Origin: Lates calcarifer
Taxonomy: Eukaryota > Chordata > Actinopteri > Centropomidae
NCBI RefSeq assembly: GCF_001640805.2
Contig: NC_066838.1
Coordinates: forward strand, 4,613,101 to 4,677,100
Direction of reading: 5' to 3'
DNA length: 64,000 nt
In this document: one piece after another, positions 10,750 to 22,497 of the stretch
Layout of the letters: each line of letters begins with the position of its first letter
Position numbering within the stretch: position 1 is the first letter of the stretch
The notes under the pieces: model-generated
Seen by the model: the letters and a program-made list of their open reading frames with translations, nothing else
Databases searched by the model: none
What the model was told of the DNA's origin: nothing
Program-made: the position numbers and the translations under genes

Positions 10750-10825
10750 CTGAACATCTGCTAGCTTTACTCATGCTAGTTCATTATGGTCAGGCAACTT
10801 TCCCTCTCTATTTTGAGTGCGCCCA
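10547..10825. repeat. 75 bp direct duplication flanking a GA/CAGA/GATA microsatellite
   Basis: The block starting CATCTGCTAGCTTTA occurs at about 10554-10625 and again at about 10754-10825. Both continue TCATGCTAGTTCATTA and CAACTTTC.CTCTCT. Between them lies a compound microsatellite of GAGA, CAGA and GATA units (10655-10750). It looks like a local duplication inside the piggyBac element. Confidence 0.8.
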
Positions 10826-10974
10826 TGAATTGATAATCAGTAATAATTTTCCACAGAATTTTATTGAAATAGCACAATCACACACAAGAATGATGAACAA
10901 AATTAGCTGTTTTTCATTGCACAATAAGACAAATCAATTGATACAACATTGCCTGTCATTATGTTTCGTCTTCA

Positions 10975-11105
10975 GACAGATCAATGCCCTCCTCGTAGTC
11001 CTCATCCGTGTGTCAGCTGTCAGGGTCTGAGTCGCTGTCATGTCCAGTGTCCTCGTCTTCATCAAATAAAATGTCTAAAACCTGTTTTACATAAAATTTC
11101 TTCAT
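10975..11105 (-). pseudogene. piggyBac transposase, acidic N-terminal segment
   Basis: An ATG at 11105-11103 opens a frame reading MKKFYVKQVLDILF. It is followed by an Asp/Glu/Ser-rich run (DEDEDTGHDSDSDPDS), an in-frame TGA, then HTDEDYEEG in the same frame. Acidic N termini with an E/D-D-Y motif are usual in PGBD-type transposases. The position, about 190 bp inside the CCCTTAGAAG terminus, fits a start codon. About 550 bp separates it from the next coding segment. Confidence 0.7.
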
Positions 11106-11294
11106 TGTACAGCTTCTTCTTGTCTGTCACTCCTGCAACTGCTGCATGCTCCTGTCAAACAAAGGACAAACTGCATGAAAATTCCCAGTGCAGTGAGCCA
11201 GTGAGCATCCATTGACGTACCACGCAATTATAAGCACCGTAAAGCGGCATTGATTGTCGTGCGTATTGCACCCGTTACGCTCAGCTTCTAAGGG

Positions 11295-11298
11295 TTAA
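11295..11298. repeat. TTAA target-site duplication, right
   Basis: TTAA immediately after the AAGGG terminus (CCCTT in minus sense). It pairs with 8278-8281 and defines the element's outer limit. Confidence 0.85.
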
Positions 11299-14289
11299 CC
11301 AATTAAATATTTTTACAATGGAACACATAGCCAGTCAGTCAAAGTGGAAAAAGGTCCAAATCACTGTATCACTAAGACATTTTAAAGAATCAAAGACTGG
11401 ATACAGTTGGTGATTTTGTCATTCAAGAGCACTGATTGTACGTTAATGAATCCAAGCTGGAAGAAATCACAGTCTTAAAGTGTATTTAATTTATGACTGA
11501 CTGAACTGGAGGGAAGTAAACGTTTGCAGTTTTCCATCTAGCATGTGCTGTAAGACCTGCAGTTGGTGGTTAACTTCATTACCATCCTTTGATCTCATAT
11601 GGTTTTCTGTTTGTGGTGCTGGGATGGGCTGGGTTGACTGGTGTAGTGTGGAGACATCCCATGTAAAACTGAAAGACAATAATAGGGCCTTAAAACATGC
11701 TGTACAACATGAAGGGACATTTTCCTGGACATGAATTTGAGTCAGTTTTTAAGGTCTCAGAAAAGATTTAATCATAAGCCTGAGAAGGCAGCCTATAATA
11801 CACCAACTGCTTGTTTCAGACAGCCATACCCAAATGACCTGCAACAGGTCACATTAGTGAGAATGGCATAAAGAGCATGTTGTAGATTTGTCATCATATT
11901 GTATACTGTCTGCTGACCATACCTCTCTGTCTACATGCATGCTGTTGCTTTCATTTGATACATATTGCTCCAAAAACAAGTCCAAATCAGGTTTATGTAA
12001 TCACATTCCCAGTCTCAGTGTTTCACAAGCCCCTAATTTATGAAAACTACAGAAAATCATCCTCCCTTGATCAATCCTTCAACCTTTTGACCCAAAGTGA
12101 GAACAAGCAGAAAACTCCCACAAAAACCCCATGACATGAACAACCTAGCCTGTGCTTTAATGTTCACCATATAATGAATATGTGCCTTTTACATGCATGC
12201 AAGCCACTAATCTAGGCAACATCAATACGACCAAAAGATTCTGCCTATGTAAACATGTAACATGTAAAGGGCCCCTGCTGCACATGTCATCACAATGTTC
12301 AAATCTAACCACAGCCTTTTTTGTAGGTCATCTTTTCTGTTTGTACTTAAACCGGTCTAGTAAGGGTTACAATCCCACCAAACACATGTGGCATATAGGT
12401 CTAATCTTCATATGTGAATCTAGTTTATGTGCTTTTAATTGTACAGGTACATCATCACTATTGATATGACAACATTTCCAATTTGTAATTGACTGTGTTT
12501 TCGATGCCTTGTCACAAGAACAGATAGTATGTCCACCAGGGATGTTGTCTAGCTTATTAGTTCCCATGTTGTTTTGCAGTATGACCAATTAACACTTGCA
12601 ACTTGTTATCACAGGTTGGGAGCGTTTTAATTAAAGACTAATTTTCCCCCCTGAGATGGTTAGATTTGTATACTTTTTTGAGGAGACAGTTTCACCAGCT
12701 TTTTGAAGGTTAAACCTTAGCCTGGTTATAGTGTTTACACAGTGGATATTTACGCACCATATCAACCTGTGTGGAGATTAGTTGGTACTGATATTTACAC
12801 CCACTAACTTACTGCTACACAGCTAACGCAACTATTTAGATTAAAGTGTAAAAGAGGCAATATAGAATCCAGTCTCACCTAACACTTGATCAAAATGCTA
12901 TTTAATTGCAATGTAAACTGTAAAAATTTTAAATTGCATTTGACAAAATTTGCAGAATTTACATCAGACTAAATGACCAAATAATGTTATGTTAGCAAAA
13001 AGCTGCATATTTTTATTAATATTGTACGTCAGGTTAATTTACACCACACATCAGCCTTTCTGCAACTTTTATGCTTGCACTGTGTGGATCAGTTTGCTCA
13101 CCAGCATAGATGGAACCCCTTGTCAGTTTTGACATTCATAATTCCTGTAAAGTTGATTTAAACAAGATAAGGCAAGCCTCAGAAATGGTGACAAAAAGAG
13201 AGAAAGCCAGCATTATTTGTGTAATTCTACCATGAATGGAAAGTAAGAAGTAAAAGAGAAAAATATGGAACCAGAGCAAGAAGATGTAGACAACACTGTC
13301 TGCAGATACTGTCTGTACCACAGCACAGTCTGAATCAGGACAACAGTTTCAGGCACAATATGTAAACTATGCTCCACTAAGGTTGTAATTTTTTGATGGC
13401 TGTGTTTTATTTTTCAGTAAAGCTTTTTTCGATGCCAATACTTGTTTCAGTGCCAGTACAACTTTTTACAAATATTTCAATGCCAATGTTTCCTTTTTCA
13501 GTTTGGGTTTTGTTTTCAATGCAAAATCTTAATGTCACTGTTCTAGCTCCATAGGAGAGCTCAAATTGGAGATAGCTGACAAGAGCAACTATGTGAGAAC
13601 AACATTATTGATCCCTCAGGCAATTAATCAGGCACTGTTACTCCACTCAAAGTGCAGGTCAAATGACAACTGATCTGGTAGTAATTTGACCCAATTTTGT
13701 AATTACTCAGATGCAAAAAGTCGGGGATTAAAATCTGTCTTAATCTGTACAGTGTCTGCCCAGTTTAATCCAATATTTCCCACTCACTATAAACTGCATA
13801 AACTCTGAAACATGCATATTTTTTAATGTATGAATATATCATTAAAACAAATTAATACTTAGTTTATAGTTGCTATATTGTTTATAGGCATGACTGAAAT
13901 TTGCTGCAATTTATGATAGCTGATTGCTTTTGACTCCTGTATAACATATGTTAACAACCAATTTACATACTGATGGAGTTTTTACTAACTTAGACTTCCC
14001 TTCGGTTTTGACAGTGTCCCCCGATTTAGTAAACTTCTGGTTTAGCAGAAGTGTTTTGTTTGTTTTTTAATTCTTGTGTGACTTCCTAGAGTAGATTCAT
14101 CTTCAGATTCTTTGTTGGGGTCCAGACCTCCAAGTTTGGAACCACAGCTCAAGCTAACACTGCTGTGACACTTGATCTCTTTTGCCTCTCTCTGTTCCAG
14201 CTGATGAGGCTGTTTAGTCACCCTATAGGAGATTACTTGACTGTGAAAACACTTTTATTGAACCATTACTACCATGGAAAGCATGACTC
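11299..14289. other. intergenic, no gene recognised; degenerate tandem repeat at 13427-13530
   Basis: AT-rich non-coding DNA. At 13427-13530 a loose motif resembling TTTCAATGCCAATG recurs four or five times with variable spacing (TCGATGCCAATA, TCAGTGCCAGTA, TCAATGCCAATG, TCAATGCAAAAT), like a decayed minisatellite. No coding frame or recognisable transposon was seen. Confidence 0.4.

Positions 14290-14325
<36 letters not shown>
14290..14325 (+). repeat. (TG)n microsatellite
   Basis: About 17 uninterrupted TG units. Confidence 0.97.
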
Positions 14326-14327
<2 letters not shown>

Positions 14328-14592
14328 GGGTGTTATGGTACATGTTAAATGCTGAAGTAGAAGAATTTAAGCAAACGGCTCCCTAGACACTATTGCTAAG
14401 AATGCCTAGGGACTTTCTCTTGAAGGCTTCATAAACTTGTGTGTTTATAACTCACAGATAACTGCCAAAATAAAACAGAGCAGAATTACATGTCTTAGTG
14501 GGGTGTTGTGCTGTCAAAAGATGCCAAAACACCTTCAATATGTGTCTGAAACTCAGTTGGAGAGCTGCAACACCATCCCTCCACAAGCCATG

Positions 14593-14760
14593 ACATCATC
14601 TGATGTTTTGTTGATGGTGGTGGAAAATACTCTCTTTCACATGGCAGACCAGAGTTTCTCTGAAGTGTTCAGCTGGGTCGAGATCTGAGGTGCCATATGT
14701 TTTTTCTGTTTTGTTTTCGTGGTCATCAAACCATTTGGTGACCATTTGTGGCCTCACTGG
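14593..14760 (-). pseudogene. Tc1/mariner-type transposase C-terminal fragment
   Basis: One open minus-strand frame reads MVTKWFDDHEN, then SDLDPAEHFRETL. This corresponds to the conserved stretch in which Tc1-like transposases carry their third catalytic acid, usually SPDLNPIEHLWE. The Glu is still present. The frame continues SIFHHHQQNIR and ends at TGA. The first two catalytic Asp regions and the terminal repeats are not visible. It is a small remnant of a DD34E-type element. Confidence 0.68.
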
Positions 14761-17700
14761 ATTAGGGACAGAGGCTGACTCCCATTAAGTCTCAAATCAC
14801 CACTGAAGGTGCTTAATAAGAACATGTGTATATTGTTTGTTAGGATGGGAGGTGTGCAGGTCAAATTTTGGCAAAGTACAAATACCAGACTGACTGCATA
14901 GTTGTTGTAAAATTTACGAGGCTAGACGTAACAACGGTGGCAGAGGCAGATCTCCCTCACTAAATGAAAGAAGTGACTTGGAGGATTATTGGAGCCCCTT
15001 GGAGATAGGAACAGAGCTTGTTGTGGAAGATCTTGTGGAATATTACATTTATTATTTGAAATTTCCACTTGTTTCTTTTTCAGTCTCAACCTGATAAACA
15101 TGTTTACCTGATGTGATTCTAAATAATTATTTTGCATATACAAATCACCAAATGTAATATAACGTGAGAAGGATATAAGGTGCTGTATTCATCTGTCAGT
15201 GATGGAACAATCCCACTTCACTTTTCAGTTTCCTTTTTTGACCCTGACTTTGTCCTTGTAAATATTTGGACAAAAACCTTTCTTTGTGTCAGCTACAGCT
15301 GGATGTTTAAAACCTTGGCGATTCTCTGGAGCAAACAATGTCAGGTTGATGTAATGGTCCTAATTTTTTCTGCTAGCTTTGGTAGATGTTGATGAGCAAA
15401 TTTACAGATATATGGGAACAGGCATGAACAAGTAGTAAAATAGTTCACTCAACCAAAATGTGTAGTTTTTCAAAACTGAAACTTTTGGCCACTTGAGAGC
15501 AGCACAACAAACTGTAGATGCAACATTTGACATACTATGTGGTGTACAGTGTAGGAATAACTTCTCTCTTCTGATGTGTTTATTAATCAGGAGATCTGCT
15601 AAAGTGTTGTTACAGTGCAGGGCTGGCTAACAGTTTACCAAACATACTGTCTGCTGACAATGGTAGGCCAACAGAAAGTGGATAATAATTATTCTCATAA
15701 GCATTTGTTTATTGTAGGGATTCTCCACTCTTCAAGGGTCAGATAGCAGAGGATTTCACAGGCCTAAGAGAACACTGCATCACACAAGCAGCAAAAGAGC
15801 CATTTTCTTTATTAAGAGTGTAAATGTTTTACTGTTATTTGCTGAATTAAAAGTAATGTTCCTGGGCCAGTGATTACAATGGTGGGGCCAGTGATCTTGA
15901 AAAGATATAACTTAATGTCATCCCCTGGAATGTAAACTGCGAATGTAAGTAAGTTTCATTCTCCTTTTACACATAATTTGGTGTCACTAACCACACAGAC
16001 ATAGTTAGTGATTAGCTAGTCACTAACTAATAAACGGAAAGACGCATCCATGCTAAAATGCTCCACAGTGGGGGGAAACTGCAGAGTCGGGTGATAGTGC
16101 TCTGTGGGTACTGCACTATGAGTGACACCCTTTACATAACAAATAGACACTGTTAGAGCAGCTTTAAGTTGTAGTGTATAAACATTACTAAATAATTCTT
16201 GTTAATAGAAGGATGGAAAAAATTCAGATTTGTTATTTCCAATTAACTATACAATAATGCTGTGTGCACACTGCATTGATTGTTAGGCTGGGGTAATACC
16301 ACTGTTTCTTACATCAGTATCATCATTTGTTACTTTGTTACTCTCTAAACCCACTGCTTATTTTGAGAAAAGCAAGAATGGGATTTCAAAGTTAGAAAAG
16401 TTCCACTTAGTTAAATAGTCTGAACATATGCCCAACACAGCTGAGTGGTGCTCAGCATGCAGCAGAGGCAGGTACAATAAGCCAGTGTTGAGTTTCACAG
16501 ACAGTTTGTGATGTACGGAAATGAGCTCAGTAGGTCCATCCTGCCTGAAATGCAAGCAACAGGCCTATCCAGCTGCCCTGGACCTTGTTGTCCTTAAGAC
16601 TTCAAGGATGAGTTAAAGAAAGTTACAAGTTTAACACTCATCTGCATTCCTCACAGATATTTCAAATGGAATCCATCTCCTACTTCTGTTCCTGCGTAGT
16701 TCTTTGGGGTGTCTCCAAAGCCATATATCTGGCCACCAAATTTGATTTTTGAATGTTGACACTGGACATTTCCACATAATCTCAGAATAATTTCAGTGAC
16801 AATGAGCCCTCATGAAAGAACATTTCCTATCCCAAACCTCTCTCACTTTAGAGGTGAGATTTGTTTGTGTGAGTATTCCGAGTAAGATTTTAAAACAAAC
16901 ACTCATAATTAGAAAAACCTGCTGTTTTGCTTGTCTCTGCCTGATGAATGCCACCTGTTCATGAGGAGGTACGCATTCATGAGATTTGATCATTTGTATA
17001 ATTGATGCCCCTAACATTGCTGTTTAAGTGTACGTGATCTGCTCCATATGTGGGCACGTTTCATTCACAGAAATGTGTCCAAAGAGTAAAAAGAAGGCTT
17101 TCACACTGCAGATCATTCTTTTGCTTTTGCAGATAAGGAGACAAAAAGATAAGAAGTTTAGCAACGTCACACCCATCAAACAGCCCAACCTTCAAACTCT
17201 TACTTTCCACTTCACTGCAAAATGGGCAGACTACTTCCTGCATTGGCTCTGAAAGTGAGCACTGGACATAAATCCTGATGTGCAGAATCATCCAATATGA
17301 ATGTAATTCCAAAGGATATTGGCCTGTCATTTCTGCAGCTATGTATGCCAAAGAAACCATGTGAGAGTCATTTATGTACTGCTGTTCCCTTTTACCCAAG
17401 CAGCATCTGTTGAGATGATTATTTTTTACCACACCTTTCATGTGGTGGACGTTTGTGTTGAATGTCCTGGTTGACTGATTGGTCTGACTTGGCTTAGCAT
17501 GCAATATTGATGTTGAATGTCATCAGAGCCTCTCAACCTTTTCAGCAGCTAGTTGCCTCTTGTGTTCTAGCCTAGAGGGTGGGTCTGGTTTTAACCTTGC
17601 ATTACAAATTCAACATTAGTGAAAGGTGAATGCAGGTTCGTCATCAAAAGCAAATGAATGAAGACCAAAACACAAATAAATTTAATCTTGAACTATTCAG

Positions 17701-18300
17701 CTGTGGTCTACACTGTTCTTCTAAGACTGTTTACACCACACCATCCATTACCACCACTCTCTCCCTGTGCTGTCCCTCATCCTCCTCAAAGCCTGGCTGT
17801 CAGTGTTGACTTCAAAAATATGACATTTGAATTGGTATTTAGATGTTTGGTTGATCCTCTTATCACATAAAGTAAGCTAATATGAAAAAGTGCAAAGGAA
17901 AAGATAAACTGTGGAAAAAAACCTGTCTATGGAGGCAATCCAGCAAAAGACTTCCACATAAATCAGTGTTAGCTGGAAAATATAATGGATGTTTTTATTG
18001 ACTTGTTAAAATCCTTCCACACCACAATGTAAATAATTACTATCTTGGGATTACTATGAGCTGCAGACGGAATACTCCCTCATCCTGTAAGATTTCCCAA
18101 ATGATTTCTATATTAGATTTTGGCAGTGGTTCTCTGGTGAAGACAGCAAGATGATAGACATATGCACTTAGTGTTGCATAAACACAAGGATGAGTCTATT
18201 TTACCAAGCAGAAAGAGATTACAAAATGTTGCATTTTCTGAGTTAAGCTATGTCACTCTACTATCTCCATTATGAGATAATATACTACACACCATTTTTT
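14761..18300. other. intergenic, no gene recognised
   Basis: Includes a 147-codon minus-strand frame at 17061-17504 without any recognisable domain, signal or membrane segment. It is overlapped by a 74-codon plus-strand frame and was treated as chance. The rest is ordinary AT-rich DNA. Confidence 0.35.
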
Positions 18301-18695
18301 TTAAAGGAATGCTCCACATTTTGGCAAATACATATATGTGCTTTGTTTGCCAAGAGTTACAAGAGAACATTTCTACCTCTCTCATGTATGCCTGGAGCAA
18401 ACAACCAGTTAGCTTAGCTTAGTATAAAGACTGGATTCAGAGGGAAACTGCTTGGATTTCCAAAGATAAAAAAAAGTCTACCCATACAAGCACCTCTAAA
18501 GGTCAGCAATTAGCAAGTTACACAATTTTTTGTTGGTTTGATCCATATAAAAAAGAACACTTTTGAAAATACTGTTAGCTTAGGTTAGCTTGCTAAGATA
18601 AGCTAGCATACTTAACAGACAGATATCAGAGTGGTATCAATCTTCTCATCCAATTATCTGCAAGAAAACTGAACTACTGTCAAACTATTCCTTTG
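18301..18695 (+). repeat. short interspersed element with TTAAAGGAAT-type ends, copy 2 (both ends present)
   Basis: This is the most complete copy. It starts TTAAAGGAATGCTCCACATT and ends CAAACTATTCCTTTGACA, the inverted form of the family's start. Inside are TTAGCTTAGCTTAGTATAAA, AGCACCTCTAAAGGTCAGCA and GAGTGGTATCAATCTTCTCA, shared with the other copies. Length is about 395 bp, with no coding capacity. The inverted ends and the TTAA at the left edge suggest a MITE mobilised by a TTAA-targeting transposase, which is inference. Confidence 0.7.
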
Positions 18696-20821
18696 ACAGC
18701 TCTGGGTTGTGTCTTATTTGTAAGGCCATTTGATATAACAGCCAGACCAGTCATGATTTCTTAGTCTCTCACCAGGACTTTGCTCGGCCAACTATTCCGC
18801 CAATGCTGGAGGTTTGGCATGAGCCACAGGAGGAGAACCTCTTGTCTGACATCTTCTTCCCTATTTCCTACTTCTCATGGTAGTAGAGAGAAACCTGACC
18901 AGCTTCTAAGGTCACAGTGATTCTAGTTGTAGTTCCAATGGCCTGTTCTGCTGTGGCCTCTCGGATACTGAATCTGACATATAGGGGAGATTCAAAGCAA
19001 AGCAAATTGAAACTGACCTCTCAGTACATGCTATTTTAATGATCTGTCCTGTGAAGGTGGAAAATTTCACCCATGACAAATGTTGAAGTCACCAAATAAA
19101 AGGAAAAATATTAAACACTCTCATTTAGATTGTTTATTTTAAAAGCTATAAATAGACGATACACTAGTGTAATATGTTTTACACTGTATATACTACACAT
19201 AAAGGCTGCATTAAAAGTACTATTATTACTATACTATTATTATTATTACTATATTTGAGGATTTGTTAGGTAATTTACAGACTCTGAGAGCACAAACTAA
19301 TGTAATCATGCATTGTATGATGTAATCTTATGATTGTAATACAGTGTATGAAGGAAGATCTTTACTATTCAATAGATCCTGTGCTTTCCTTGCTTTACTG
19401 TAATAAACATTACCACAGAAAATAATAACAATTCTTTGAAATGGCCAAGCATTCAGCATTTAACAGTGTTCTGTGCCAGGCGACTTGGATCTGCCAAATA
19501 TGACCTCAACATTTTACAGGCCTGTGTTTCTGCAGCTGGACTGCCATGATGCTAGATTCAGCTATTAACACTTCTTCACTAAAGATGTTGCTGACGTCAG
19601 TGACATAAATGCAGACACAGTGGGGACACCTCTCATATAAGGCACATACCAAGGGGTGACTAAGACAAACAGGAAAATGTAAAACACTTACTCATAGTAT
19701 TTTATGATACTATGTTATAGAGAGATAGAAACACTATCAGCTATGATCTTTAATCTGTCTGATCCCTCCTCTCTCATGACATCATGAAACTACTGATTTT
19801 ACACCCAAACAAATAATGCACATCTTTATCAATATACAACAAAGGGTACAGATGTCTCATTGAATAAATCTGTGCTACCACACATAGCTGTGATTATCTC
19901 TTTTGCAGTAATTGCTGTTCTCCTGCATGGTTAGGTGGTCTTCAGAGGAGAGTATCACTAACACAGCCTGAGTAGTTCCACATGCTGCGTCTTAGCTAAT
20001 GGTTTGGCACACGGGATTTAATGAGAACCCAAGTCTTGGCAGTCTCATCCTGGGTTCTTTCTACAATGCCACATCAATAGGAGGACACATGGCTTGTCAT
20101 TAAATCGATCTAATCAAGTCTGGAATATGTATAGGCCTGTGATTTCTCTGCCCATGGTCACTGAGTCCATGGAGAAGTAGACGCTGTACAGCGAGGCGTG
20201 TCTGGTGACTGGGCCATTATCCACATTGACACTGCAAATTATTGTAGAACTCATACCTTTCCAAATGTTTGGAGGAGCTCATGGCAGTGGAATGCCTCTG
20301 CATTTCATCCATAAAGCTTCAGCTTCTTCTGCTTCATTCCAGCTGGAAGGTAAAAGTGCAGTGAATATATTGCAAATGGGTTGTCTAACCACAGTGAAAC
20401 CACTTGAATAGTTCCCAAAGTATACAACTTCACTCATGTGGCACTCAGGCCCAAGCAATCCCTCCGCACTCCAGCTGAGGTTGAGGCATTTCAAACACCA
20501 CGGTGGCTGAAGTAGAACAGAAGAAATATTGATTTCTAATTATATTCATCAGGGAGGAAGCAACCACAAAGGATGGACTGATTACAACCTGACATTATCC
20601 TCCCTGGGTGTTTTCCAAGCTTTCAGTAGAAGTTAAAAATGACTTCAGAGTAGTATGTAGGATAAATGGAAGAGGTAGAGAGTAAATTAGATATTTAGAA
20701 GGAGGAAACAGCTACAGTTCTTTATAAAAGAATAACATTTACAGCTGGGGGAAAGCAAGAGCTCCAAATGAAGAGGTTTAGGCTGACAAAAAATTGCGAC
20801 ACTGACATCTGGTTAGAGGCA
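18696..20821. other. intergenic, no gene recognised
   Basis: AT-rich, with a TAT/TTA-rich simple stretch at about 19220-19255. Nothing coding was recognised. Confidence 0.4.
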
Positions 20822-20985
20822 TTAAAGGAGTAGCTCAAATGCTAGCCTGCCAGCAAAAGTGTGCTTGCCATCACATCTATCTTCCCCCCCGCCCCCTGCT
20901 TACAGTTGTTATGCTAAGCTAGCTGGCTGCCTGCTGGCTGTAGCTTTGTATTCAGTAGACTGATATGAGAGTGGTATTGATCAGT
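20822..20985 (+). repeat. short interspersed element with TTAAAGGAAT-type end, copy 3 (truncated)
   Basis: Begins TTAAAGGAGTAGCTCAAATG. It later has ATGCTAAGCTAGCTGG and ATATGAGAGTGGTATTGATC, the family's internal blocks. The right terminal repeat is lost. Confidence 0.5.
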
Positions 20986-22489
20986 TTGACCTCTGTGTCC
21001 ACCCACTGCTCGTTCTCAAAGACACAGCCAAAAGCAAAGTTACATGTATAGGGGATCTGAATTTTTGTACTTGTGGTGCAAATGGTAGGTGTACAAAACT
21101 GCCCCGCAAGAGCAGTATCATAATTGATACTGGGCGGTACCCTGTATAGAAGCTGCTCCTCTCACTGCCTTTTTTTTCAGAGTGTCGGAAACAGTTCAGG
21201 GTAGGAATAGAAAACGCTGACCCCAGATCGACCTGTGGAGGTGCTGTCCTGTCCAACAGTGAGAAGAGCAGGTACATGCAGTGTTTGTGCTCACATTGCC
21301 AACCATATCTGATCTTGATTCCTTTTCAGTCAGAGAATGTGCATTATGTAACATATTGTAGTGAATATTTGGTGTGGAATTCTGTGATGGAATTGTATAC
21401 CTGAAATCACAAAAACTGAAGCAATAATTTCTGATCATTGGTACACCAAAAATATTAACAGGGTTTTGTCGAATTAATTCATGGAGTCATGACAATTTGT
21501 CATAATAATTTGAACTGATTTCCCACTTCACCCAAATCAGCCAACAGCTCACTGTCATTTCGCTTCCTGAATACTTATGAATTTCTGAAACCTCAATACA
21601 AGAGAAAGAATAGCTGCCTTCCACTGTGCAACTAAAAATTTGTGACTTATGATTCTTTTTTTTTCTTTAATTTTGGCTTGGACAAAATAAATTCATCAAA
21701 CTTAAAAAAAAAAAAACTTATTTTTAATAACTTGGAGAGCTGTGTGATTCACTTCACATAATCAGTGATGTGAATGAGGTGTGAGTGGGAGACAGAGTGA
21801 CAGACAGACAGAAAAGAAAATGAGGAATTATGAAGAAAGCTAGTCACAGTTTTCCAAAGTGAAGACAGACAGTACTGACCTTGTATGTGCCAGCTGGGCT
21901 TTAGAGGTACCAGCATTTTATGTGCCAGCTCAATATTTTCCTGCTCCACCTACTGTGTCAAAGACACACACACACACACACACACACAATCACCCATTTA
22001 ACAAAGACTTAAATACTCACCAAAAATACATATGAAGGTTTGGTTGTGTAAACACTGTAGCTGTAAATCAATCCAAATTTAATCACCGTAGAAACATAAG
22101 TTCCCCTGCCGTCTTTAAAAATCTAAGTTAATTGAACTGAGGTTAAATTGTTACACATCATTTTGAGTTTTGACAGAATGAAGCTGAAGCTGCTGAAGAC
22201 ACTCAGCACTTTGAGTGTGTACAAACACAACAGGCAAGGCTGTTAAATTATGTCAGATTCAATACTCACCTTCACCATGGTGTTTTAATTATTATAAAAA
22301 GAAACAATCATATACCCTCACATGTATTAAAGACAAAGCAAGTTTACTTAATGTCTGTTTTGTGTGAACTATAAAAAAAGGAGTCTCTAGAGAGTTTTAA
22401 CTCTCAAACAGTGCATGCTGGGAAGTCTGTTAATATGCTAGTATAGCTTGTTTGTTTAAAAACTTCATTTCAGGTCAGAAAACCTCACA
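20986..22489. other. intergenic, with poly-A/T tracts and an (AC)n microsatellite
   Basis: No gene recognised. There is an A-run at about 21702-21715 and (AC)n at 21964-21988. A short minus-strand frame at 20981-21277 has no identifiable domain. Confidence 0.4.
21964..21988 (+). repeat. (AC)n microsatellite
   Basis: About 12 AC units. Confidence 0.95.
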
Positions 22490-22497
22490 TTAGAACA

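Larger units (their letters stand above)
8282..11294 (-). mobile_element. degenerate piggyBac-type DNA transposon, 3.0 kb, TTAA-bounded
   Basis: The left end is TTAA (8278-8281) followed by CCCTTTAAAGCC. The right end, read on the minus strand, is TTAA (11298-11295) followed by CCCTTAGAAGCTGAGCG. TTAA target duplications with CCC-starting termini are the hallmark of piggyBac elements. Between them, on the minus strand, lies a piggyBac transposase in pieces (11105 to about 9258) with an intact-looking Cys-rich C-terminal domain. The element also contains a (GT)n microsatellite, a 75 bp direct duplication around a GA/CAGA microsatellite, and an inverted copy of part of its own N-terminal coding region. 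It is non-autonomous through stops, frameshifts and loss of the first catalytic Asp block. Confidence 0.88.

Noticed and set aside
17061..17504. 147-codon minus-strand open frame
   Set aside because: No domain, no transposase resemblance, no splice or promoter context, and overlapping frames on the other strand. Consistent with chance in 64 kb.
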